DNA from: Camellia lanceoleosa
Lineage: Eukaryota; Streptophyta; Magnoliopsida; Ericales; Theaceae
Assembly (NCBI GenBank): GCA_025200525.1
Contig: CM045768.1
Span: 44,983,022 to 45,047,021 of the forward strand
Direction of reading: 5' to 3'
DNA: 64,000 nt
A program made the position numbers and the translations under genes. This document shows positions 54,962 to 64,000 of this stretch, in pieces. The notes beneath the pieces are model-generated. The model saw only the letters and a list, made by a program, of their open reading frames with translations. It did not search any database and was not told where the DNA came from. The first letter of the stretch is position 1, and each line of letters starts with the position of its first letter.

Positions 54962-57852
54962 TCAAGAATAAAAATAACTTAAAAAGTTTATATATTTATA
55001 TATGATTAATAACTCATAAAAAACCAGCCCACAGAATGTGGTTCATTCTAGAAGTCTCTGTGTGGAGTGTCTATGGTGTAACAGAGCTGGCTAAAATGCT
55101 TTGATTTTTCCGGGGGAGTCATTAACTTCGGGTGAGTTTCAGAGTCTTTGCACGTGTGGGGAATATGCTTTGACTGAACTGTGAAATCCCATGTGTACAT
55201 GTCATGTTAGTCTGTGTGGCGCCATTAAAGGACCTTCAACAAGTTCATTAAATTTTAAAGGTTGACTTGCAGGAGACAAGTAGAGTGGTTGTGCACTTTG
55301 TGATTCTTCCCATACAAGGTTTGAAAATCTTATTAATTGAGGTTTTGGTCTGTGTAAGTCTGTAACATTAATACCATTTCACTTGTTTATTATCAAAAAA
55401 TAAAAAATTATTTAAAAAATAAGAAATATTAGAATGTTGCAGTTTGTAATTTCATTAGAATGAAGCCTTTTTGTCCTTCTTAGGAAACTAGACAGTCTAG
55501 TCCGGGTGTCTAGGCCCACCGTGAATTTTAATTGGATGATTTGATTTGTGAATTTTTAAGTTCTCATCATGTTTAAATTATTCGTAAAAATTAAAAATTA
55601 AAAATTAAAAATCAAATTGGTTTTTATACTTGTAATAACATTATTTAATTACATTAGTCTTTAAAAAAATGGGTAGATTGTTCATGCAGTAACAATATCA
55701 ATATGATATTCCTTTTTTTTTTTTTTTTTTTTTTTGTGGGAGAATAATTTACTCACTGAGACCATAAAGATTAATTGATTGAATCATTAAAATAGGGTCT
55801 TTAATAGATCCATAGGCTCACCATATAAAAATTAAAAAAAAATAGTTCCACAGTCTCAGATTGAACCGGTACATTCCACATATCATGATTTATTGCCTAA
55901 AATGTGATTCATTTTATGACTTCATCATCCCTTTTCTCTTCTGGGTTTGTGTTGGTGGGAGTAGGGTTATCAAGTGTAGATGGACAGGAATTTGCAATCA
56001 GATGTTAGTCCAACATTGTCATTGTGAATTGAATCAGTATGGTTTATGCATCATCAACTAGTCTCAATCAGTCTATTTAAGAACATCATAAGCTCAAGAA
56101 TGTTATCATTTTAAACTACCACTAAAAGGTCACTAATTTGCTAGGATTAACTGGCTGCTTTCTAGTGTTTGCAAGTGGATAATTTCAAGTTAAAATCTAC
56201 TTTTTTGTTGCTATGTATTTATTTCAACAATGTTCATCATTACATGTGTGATGTTGCACTATAGGAACCACAGAATTACTTAAGTAATTTCAAGAGATGA
56301 ATCTTTCTTGCTTGGACTGAGAAAGTAACTTCTTTAATTGAGTTGTACTTAATAGTGGGAAAGAGACATACACAACTTATGTTATTGTTGCTTCACTTAG
56401 ATTTCAAAATAACTTTGTTGTATTATTATTTATTAATTACTGTAAGGCTCACCACTCTTTCAACTTGATGAATTTGAAGTTCTTCCTCCCAAAAATAATA
56501 AATAAATAAACTATGCCGTGCACAGTAGATTGCATTATCATTTCCTTGACCCTTAAAAAGGTGAAAAAAAAAATTATGAAAAAAAAAAAATCTAATAAGG
56601 TCTAACTTCAACAAATTAATTAGTTTAGTAGCAAAAAATAAAAAAAAATAAACTCAAATTTGTGAGTTGTTTGGACGATTTGGACTTAACCCAAGTTCAA
56701 TTAATTATGATTGGATTAAGCGTGGGCAGATAAGTTCAAATTAAAGGTTTGGTTTGAGCCGACTTGACAATACTCAATACAATTCAAATTAAGCTTGAGT
56801 TCAACCTAATCTAACTCGCTTAAGTTAAACTCCTATGTGAGAGTAGGGTAAGAGCTAAAAATAAATCCGACTATAAGCTAGGGAATCATAAAGGCCCAAC
56901 CACCATGCTATCCAAAGGGTTCACTACCATTACTTATTATCACGGTAAAATTACCATCCAAGCCACCTTCCAACACTATCATTTTTTTTTTCTTTCAAAG
57001 ACACATGATATCTGCATGGACCATATATCAGTGATCACTATTGTTTCTAATTAGCCATTGATTCAACATATCTTCAAAGTTGATCCAAATTCAAAGCTAT
57101 ATGTATGAAACTTAGGTATATTTAGTTTGTTCTGTGTGTGTACACGTTTGTATGTATTGTTGGTCGGTCAACTCTAATGCCAGCTGGGTTTCTTTGGCGT
57201 GTAGAGTGTAGCTAGCTATGAAGGTTGATAGAAAAAAAAGGCACTAAAGTTCAAATATATACATGTAAAACACCCAATTTAGTGTGAATAACATTCCCAC
57301 ATATAGAAAAATTTATGTTTTATCTATTAATCTTTTTTTTCTCGCGCCACTTAAATATTAAATATCATAATACTGTATTATATCGCCACCAACTAATAAA
57401 AAATCTCATATATTATAATAGTGAAGATTATATAATTAAATTAATGAAAGATAAAAATATATTTTGATTTATTGTTGACATTACATGGCGTGTGTGTACG
57501 GTTGCTAAGTAGCCTATAGATTATAAAAATTTGGTCTCACGTCGTGGTTGCTTGAAGTAGAGGCATTTAACTTTTTATTTAATATATTCAATTTAGGATT
57601 GGTTTGACAAGTTTAAAAAAAAGTCAAAAAGTAAAAAAGTTATTAAAAAAGTTAAAAAATTATCACTATTTATAAAAAAAAAATATAAAAAAATTAATAT
57701 ACAAATATTAATTTGAATGGTAAATTAATATAAAAGTTCAACTTTTTCACCTATCAACGTACTAACGTCAGCCACCTGCAATGAAAGGGGAAAAAAAAAA
57801 AAAAAAAAACATGTGTACATTTACTAAATTGAATGGTAAAGTTGGGCCTGTG
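54962..57852. other. Intergenic DNA
   Basis: Nearly 3 kb of AT-rich sequence with poly(T) at about 55712-55734 and poly(A) at about 57790-57809. Short ORFs (for example at 55861-56061) lack coding features and are not called. No gene, RNA or clear element is seen. Confidence 0.4.
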
Positions 57853-58148
57853 GGGGCCTATCATGGATCTCGTTTTGATAATCCGAACCGTGAAATACGT
57901 AGAACTCGTCCAGTACTATATGCCTGTAAAAATTCACGTCTATCGGATATCGCTAACTACATGATTACATCAGTTTTATACAAAAATTGGATGGTATTAT
58001 AGTTAACAGTTGACAAAAAAAACTAACACAATCAAATAACTATTTATATTCAATCAACGTGATTTTTTACAAACATATAGTACTCGACGAATTCTACACA
58101 ATGACGGTTCCGATTAGAAAAACGGGACCCGTGATGGGCCTCCATGGA
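57853..58148. repeat. Foldback element with arms of about 120 bp
   Basis: The left arm (about 57853-57980) and the reverse complement of the right arm (about 58025-58148) share phrases such as CCGAACCGT/GGAACCGT, GTACTATATG and TGTAAAAA at roughly 80% identity, separated by a loop of about 45 bp. It could fold into a long imperfect hairpin. Small ORFs inside are by-products. Confidence 0.7.
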
Positions 58149-58790
58149 CTGAACAACATCATCCAATCAAAACCCGAAAAGGAGATAATCTTTTCCTATG
58201 TATTCACCAAGCCGACTGTAATGTTCCCATCCATACGGCGTACTGCATATCTTCTCCACCACACTTTTTTACACAATTTTTTAATACACATTTTTTCATA
58301 AAAAGTCAAAAAAGATAATACAAACATCCATATTTTGTTCCTCAAGTTTTTAGTCAAAAAAGATAAAAAATGCACTTATTAAGGACATCATAAACAATTT
58401 TTTAGTCTTCCTTTGGCATGCTAAAAAGCTTGACTTTTTGATTATTTTAATAAAAAAAAGACAAAGTGGTATTTTAAGAATTTGGCATTTAGCCACTTTT
58501 TTAGATTTGTAGTAAAAGTCAAAAATTGGCTTTTTTGTATTTTTTTTTCATTTGGAAAGTTAGTTTTTAGCCATTGGTGAAATTACAATTCTACCTCTCA
58601 TAGGTCAAAATGTGATACATGGGTGAAGTTGTAAATATTTTAAATTGAATGTGGTAGTTTGGCCATTTTTTGTGATTTGACATCATAAACAAATATTAAT
58701 CAAAAAAGTCAAAAACAACTTTTACCAACTTTGCAAATCATTTGTCTAAAAAAATTAAAAGTTTGGTTAAAAGTCAAAAAGTCACTTTTT
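58149..58790. other. Intergenic DNA with AGTCAAAAA repeats
   Basis: Repeated AAAAGTCAAAAA-type phrases in both orientations suggest decayed MITEs. No gene. Confidence 0.4.
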
Positions 58791-59000
58791 ACCATCATCC
58801 CAAAATAAGCCAAAATATGTTAAAAAATTAATAAGATAAAATATCACATCTAAACATAATTATTTTATTTTTTTCCTCACAAAATTCAAAAAAATTTATA
58901 AACTTGTATACCAAACGAAATTTTTTAATCCCAAACTAAAATAACTAAAATAATTAAAAAATTAAAAAACTAACTCACACCTCAAACCAACCCTTACGCA
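58791..59000. repeat. Interspersed AT-rich repeat, copy 2
   Basis: Same word order as 47571-47795; ends with CTAACTCACACCTCAAACCA. Copies on both sides of the LBD gene point to a dispersed repeat family. Confidence 0.65.
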
Positions 59001-59124
59001 CCAATAAAAATTTTCTTTACTAAAAGAAAACTTTTTGGACTTCGATTTCCTTCTCATTAATTTCTCTCCAGATGCTCATTTTTCAGTTATTTGGCACGTG
59101 CTTTTATAAGAAGGATTAAGTTAG

Positions 59125-59507
59125 TGTGTTTGGTTTGAGTTTTCTGGATTAAGTTTTTTGAAAATTGAGTTTTTTGTTTTTCGTGTTTTTTTTATTTTTT
59201 AAATGCACTTTACTTAGATGTATCTAAAAAGTAAAAAATTTATGAAAAAATATTTAAAAAAATTAATAAATACATAAAAATACCTAAAATATAAAAAATG
59301 TATTGAATTCTCGTATTTTTTTTTATTTTTGGTATTTAGTGAATTTTTAAAAAGTTTTTTTCACAAATTTTTTACTTTTTAGGTATATCTAAAAATTAAA
59401 AAAAATTACTTAAAATATTAAAAAAATTCATTAAAACCAAAAAAACACAAAAAATAAGAAGGTAAAATTTTCTGAAAACTGTTTTTAGAAAAACGAAACC
59501 AAACAAG
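59125..59507. mobile_element. MITE-like hairpin element
   Basis: The left end GTGTTTGGTTTGAGTTTTCT mirrors the right end (reverse complement CTTGTTTGGTTTCGTTTTTC). Internal arms also mirror (TTTTTAGGTA against TACCTAAAA). Non-coding. Confidence 0.65.
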
Positions 59508-60184
59508 CTGAGCTTTTAGAAACTTACGCCTCGTTTAAGAATCCTTTTTAGTGACTTTTTTTATTTTTTAATTAAAATATGAAATGAATAAATTAATATA
59601 TTTAGAATAATTTTTTGATTTTTTTTACAAAAATGTGTAAAAAATAGAGTGAAATAAAAAATATTTGACTTTTTAATATCTGTAATTATTTATTTGATTT
59701 TTTAGTAAAAACAAAGGGTTCCCAAATGACCCCTTAAACTTACTTCACCCATATGATATTAGTAACTGCTGTGGCATTTATCTGTATTGACAATCACTAT
59801 TTGATACCAAATATCGAAAACAATTTGTGAAATCCACTTATAAAGTTACTGATAGATTTGACATATAATAAGGGGAAAAAAACCAATTTGGATTAACAAA
59901 CTACCTCCATACTGAAATAAAGAATATAAAACTTCATTAGAAAATAGGGCTCACATATAATTTGTCCTTAATAACAAGAAAATTATCAACACCATAAGTG
60001 CACTAAATAATTATATTTTTTAATTTTTTTAAAAAAAATGTATAGAAAAGTAAAAAGATAATGCGATGAAAAAAAAATAAAAAGATAAAAAGTGTGTACT
60101 TATTAGTACACCCCAAATAAGGTTAAGTCATCATCACATGGTGGCTCTTACCTTAATTTCAATCCTCAGATTTCAAAAAAAATA

Positions 60185-60230
<46 letters not shown>

Positions 60231-61767
60231 TTTATGAAATACATTTGACAACTGCATGGAGTCAATAAACTGGAAAAATAGCCGATCAGTGAAAATTTAG
60301 TGAAGAAGGAATTAAATATTATTGGGAAGAATTCTTTTAAGTATTCGTGCAGGCAAGCATGCTATTGTTCTTCGATCTGAAGGCCTTTGCTGTCAAATGA
60401 ACACGAAAAACATCGTTCCAATGCCTAGTTGCAAGTTGACTTTTCTAATATTAAATTTTAATTGACAAATTAAATTTGTTTTATTGAGCATTTCAAGTTT
60501 AGATTCGATTAATAAATTGACAATAGTACTCTATTTAATCTTCAAGTACAACTTGGACTTTTTTATTATATGTTTTTTAGTCCTGTTTAATATACCTTAA
60601 ATTTCACAAATGCATGTCATAATTTGAGATTTTTAGATTGTTGTATAATAGCATAGTACGTTTTTTTATATATATATAAAAAAAAAATTAAAAAAAAAAA
60701 TAGAACTATATTATAGTCTGTGTGTCATAGGCAATCGTTGAATATCTGATTGATTATCAAATTGGTCTCTGGTTATGGGCTAACTGATTGCTATTCCCGT
60801 TAAATATAGAACAGGCCACCAATTTCTTGGCCCAAACCAAATTTAAGGCCACAATGCTAAGATAGAAATCTCTTTTTACTGAAAATCCACAAAGCCCACA
60901 AGTTAGTCAGCCCAAGCATATCAGTTTACACAATTGTAAGGCCAGTGCGCCTTTTGACAGGCCCAACAAAGGCCCTGTTTGGTATTTTTTTTTTTTTGTT
61001 AACTTTAAAATAATAATAATAAAAAAAAAACTTAAAAAATGTTGAAGTAAAAAAAAAAAAAAAATCTAATTTAAAACAAGAAAAAAAAAAATCTAAAACT
61101 ATAATACAAGAAAAGAAAAAAGAAGAACCAACTACAATTCTTACTTGCAAAATTAATAAATTACCTTGTATAATCAAACTTATTCATCATGCTATTTTCA
61201 AAGGAGTAATTCAAAAAAAAATATATAGTTTTATTTTTAAGTTTAGTAAAAGGGGTCGATTTAGGTAGGGTTATTTTTTAAAGTCATAACTTGGACCTTA
61301 AGTAATAACTTTATGTACTTATATTATAATCATGACTGGCGTTGTCAAACTCTGAATTAATCAGAGATTAGTACCATTCAAATTCAATCCAAGCTTTCGC
61401 ATTCCATGACATCATGAATTTAGAACTTACTAATTAGGCATTTATAAAATTTAATGAAATTAATTTTGGGTAGTATGTTAAGTATTGAACCAGTACATAT
61501 CGACATTGGATTTGGTAAATTGTGAGTTAAAAATTCACAATTGATCTTGGTCGTTGGTTTCAAACGGCTGAAAAGTCAAATGTATAAAATGATCTGCTTT
61601 TGGTATGGAAATACGTTTCTCTGCTCCTTTGCCAAAATGCATTTATTTCAATTTCTTTTGCGAGCTACCAATTGGGGAAAGCGAAACATTACCAAGCTTT
61701 TGGACAATCACCTCTCTTATTTCAAAAAATATTCTCTTCTTATCCTTCTTTTCTCTTAATGAATACA
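59508..61767. other. Intergenic DNA with AAT microsatellite
   Basis: AT-rich. A (TAA)n microsatellite spans about 60182-60229, and poly(A)/poly(T) tracts lie at 60660-60700 and 60980-61110. No gene is seen; ORFs at 60926-61177 and 61541-61826 are low-complexity or lack support. Confidence 0.5.
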
Positions 61768-61918
61768 TTTATGGACATGATCAAGATTTAAATGCATTTG
61801 ACGTAGTGTGGTTAATTGAGAATTAATCAATCACTTAAAGAAGATATTTATGAACATGGTCAAAATTTAAATACACTCGATGTGGTGTGATCAATTGAGA
61901 ATCAATTAATCACTTAAA
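61768..61918. repeat. 79-bp-period direct duplication
   Basis: Copies 61768-61839 and 61847-61918 share TTTATGGACATGATCAAGAT-type starts, GTAGTGTG/ATGGTGTG... and AATTGAGAAT...AATCACTTAAA with about 85% identity. Confidence 0.8.
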
Positions 61919-62924
61919 CTCAATATCGTAATGTCACACCCTCAACTCAAACACACCCCAAGTAAAGTTAAGATTATCCATTAGAGCTCTTCTCTCTTCT
62001 CTCTCTCTCTCTCGGATTGAATTTTTTTTTTGGTAAATTTGTATGAAAAGCTAGACAATATTATTAAGACTTAGCAATATTTTTAAACATAATTTGAAGA
62101 TTGAACTCTAGGTTTAAGTGGGAAAAAAAAAAAAATTAAAGGTGCAATTGCTCCTCTTTCCAATTTAAAAAACTTCGAGTAAATTTTGTGACATTAACTT
62201 AATGAAGTTTTGAATTGGACTGATAAACCATGAATTGATAAAATTCCTACCATAATTTTTGAATTAGACTGATAGCATAAAATTTGAATTAGAGCAAATT
62301 AAGACGAGGAATGAGGTCGACAGTAGATATTAAATATATTCTTACATATGAGTGTGCTGAGGTGGCTCATGGGTGGGAATCCATCAATTTCAAAGCTTAA
62401 AAATGGGATAAATACATGTATTTATATATATATATATAACGCCACATTGAAAACGCAATGTTGCTAAGAAAGGCTTTATATAGTAGTTAACATAAGGACA
62501 AAAGTTTTTGTGCAAGTGGAAGAGTAGGCTTTATCTGCTTTTTTATTTATTTTATTTTTTAATGTGTGACACCTTGATGAATTGAAAGCAAAAGGTGAAG
62601 ACTTTTTTTTATATTTTTAATCAGAGAAGGTGACTCATTCAAGGCGTGAATCTCCAAAATAATACAAGGTGTGGGCATTTACATAGTATGAAATAAGAAA
62701 GTTCTAACAAATTTTATGCCCACAAAAAACAAAGAATTACACTTGACCATATCCTACTTCTACAATTCAGTCCATACATCTACAACAAGCAAACCGAAAA
62801 CAGAAGCCTTCGGAATTATTCTTTTAAAATTAATACGAGAATCTTAACCTAAATCTCTTAATTAATTAACGAAAAAAATAATTATATGCAAGTCTACTTT
62901 TTATACCCACTTTATAGGCACAGT
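61919..62924. other. Intergenic DNA downstream of the peroxidase gene
   Basis: AT-rich, with a CT tract at about 61990-62012 and a TA run at about 62424-62437. The part nearest 63022 would contain the 3' UTR of the minus-strand peroxidase. No other gene is seen. Confidence 0.4.
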
Positions 62925-63000
62925 GATGTGTTAAGAAAATAATTAATTAGTTGATAATTAGAGAATATTTAATTATCAATCAATCATATTCTTAACACAC
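62925..63000 (-). other. Hairpin just past the peroxidase stop codon
   Basis: GTGTTAAGAAAATAATTAAT (from 62928) through TGATAATTA mirrors TAATTATCAATCAATCATAT to CTTAACAC (62970-62998). Arms of about 30 bp with a few mismatches enclose a 9-nt loop. It lies 22 bp below the stop codon, inside the probable 3' UTR. It could be a tiny MITE or an RNA structure. Confidence 0.75.
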
Positions 63001-63021
63001 TACGGAGTCTAGAAGTGAGTC

Positions 63022-63703
63022 TTAGTTTTGGTCAATGCTCATTAATTTATTGGGCATCCTACAATTCTTCCTTATCTCGCCTTTAGATCCAGTGAGGGGA
63101 CGAATATCTCCCATCTTAATCATTGCTGCAGCAAAATCAGAGTAGAAGGTTTTGGCATCGGTGCTATATTTTTCGACAAGGGAGTCAGTTGATCCACCAT
63201 TGTACAATATTTGATCAGAGTGGAGGAGGCCCTTTTGGTTGATCAAGTTCTTGTAGTACTTGTTGTCAAAAAAAGTAGGACTTTGAACGTCTAGAGGTGC
63301 CAAATTGTTGTCTCCTGAGCCAGTAGCACTTGGGCAACTCCATTGCCTTGTCTTTGCAAAGGAACTATCAATATTAGTCTCATTATATATGCGCTTTCTG
63401 AAGTTTGTACACCTTACTTGCCCTATTGTGTGTGCTCCTGTTTCACAAAAGAAGTCATTTTAGGAGAGATATTAAAGATTTTTGAATTGTTACATCTTTT
63501 TTACTTAAGCTTTTAACAGAGAGAGAGTGAGTACCAGATAGAGTAACCATATCTTTAGCAGAGAGGCCTCTAGCTTTGAATCTTTTGACAAGGCCACTAA
63601 CGGTAGAAGTAGGAGGTGGGATTACACCACTATTTGCCTTGGCTAAACTAGCAGTTTTAGAATCCCTGCGTCCAAGCTTGACATCCCAACCAGGCCCTCC
63701 AAG
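63022..63703 (-). CDS. Class III peroxidase, last two exons (5' part outside window)
   Basis: Exon 63703-63535 reads [19 protein letters not shown] to [11 protein letters not shown]; a 97-bp GT-AG intron (63534-63438) follows; the last exon 63437-63022 starts AHTIGQVRC and ends [16 protein letters not shown]. The split Gly codon restores SGAHTIG, which holds the proximal haem-ligand His. Other family marks are [31 protein letters not shown] and [20 protein letters not shown], with the expected cysteines. These secreted haem enzymes oxidise phenolics with H2O2 in cell walls, in lignification and defence. The pattern is close to PER4/cationic-peroxidase types. Exons 1-2, with the signal peptide and distal His, lie beyond the right edge; 63704-64000 is intron. 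The frame shows no damage. Confidence 0.93.
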
Positions 63704-64000
63704 CTACAATAACAGCAAATAAAATTGCATTTATCCATCAGAACCAAACTTACATGCATGTAACCATCTTGGGTATTTAAAATATGCACAATAAAATTAC
63801 ACTTCCATCTTGGGTATTGAGTTGGTAATTAACAATTAATATGATATCAAAGCAAATAATAGACTGTGTGATTGAATCTCCCCATTTGCTCAATAATTAA
63901 AATATTTACATCTGTTAAGCCTGAACATAGGGAACAATATTTCTCTAACTATTAATTTAAACTTTTAGATGAGTAGGTAGTTAATAATAAAATACTTAAA
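63704..64000 (-). other. Peroxidase intron (partial)
   Basis: Intron sequence upstream of the exon at 63703; its 3' splice site reads TGTAG before CTTGGAGGG on the minus strand. It runs out of the window. Confidence 0.75.

Noticed and set aside
61541..61826. Three overlapping ORFs of 63-73 residues
   Set aside because: No start context, domain or codon pattern supports them, and they overlap a direct duplication.

Overview
The window looks like a gene-poor stretch of a woody eudicot nuclear genome, perhaps a rosid. The evidence is spliced plant genes (a LOB-domain gene and a class III peroxidase), long AT-rich intergenic DNA, and heavy nesting of plant-type transposons. I cannot name the species. 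About two thirds of the window is transposable-element DNA and most open reading frames are element fragments.

Layout. (1) 1-5.4 kb: a decayed L1-type LINE on the minus strand, cut by the left edge, with ORF1 (RRM plus DUF4283-like) and ORF2 (endonuclease, reverse transcriptase, zf-RVT). (2) 5.4-8.3 kb: AT-rich DNA with a degraded GCTCGAGC-repeat fragment, a MITE and a 116-bp SINE-like insertion with a 15-bp target duplication. (3) 8318-19584: TE1, an 11.3-kb Ty3/gypsy element of the Tat lineage (two RNase H domains) on the minus strand, with about 563-bp LTRs and the perfect target duplication ACTAA. Between pol and its 3' LTR it carries an opposite-strand ORF region: a Transposase_28-like (gypsy-type) domain and a long coiled coil. 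(4) 19648-47290: TE2, a 27.6-kb composite on the plus strand. Its core is a Tat-like gypsy element of about 15.4 kb with 761-bp LTRs and decayed gag, protease, RT, two RNase H and integrase segments. Downstream lie two opposite-strand ORF regions, one with a plant-mobile-domain (PMD) signature and one I do not recognise. TE2 is interrupted by four solo LTRs (A-D) of one family, each with a 5-bp target duplication (one with a mismatch), and by one 831-bp hAT-type element with a perfect 8-bp duplication. (5) 49.26-51.04 kb: an apparently intact LBD15-like LOB-domain gene whose first coding exon is only 14 nt. (6) 51.0-62.9 kb: intergenic DNA with a CACTA element (52412-53466), several MITE-like foldbacks, microsatellites and a perfect 38-bp palindrome. 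(7) 63.0-63.7 kb: the last two exons of a class III peroxidase on the minus strand; the 5' exons lie beyond the right edge.

The most interesting layer is the pair of Tat elements that both keep large antisense cargo ORFs convergent with pol, and the solo-LTR family marked by arrays of the 10-bp palindrome CGCTCGAGCG. The two host genes are ordinary and are separated from the transposon block by about 2 kb of AT-rich DNA. Statements about protein families rest on motif recognition by eye; no database search was run.
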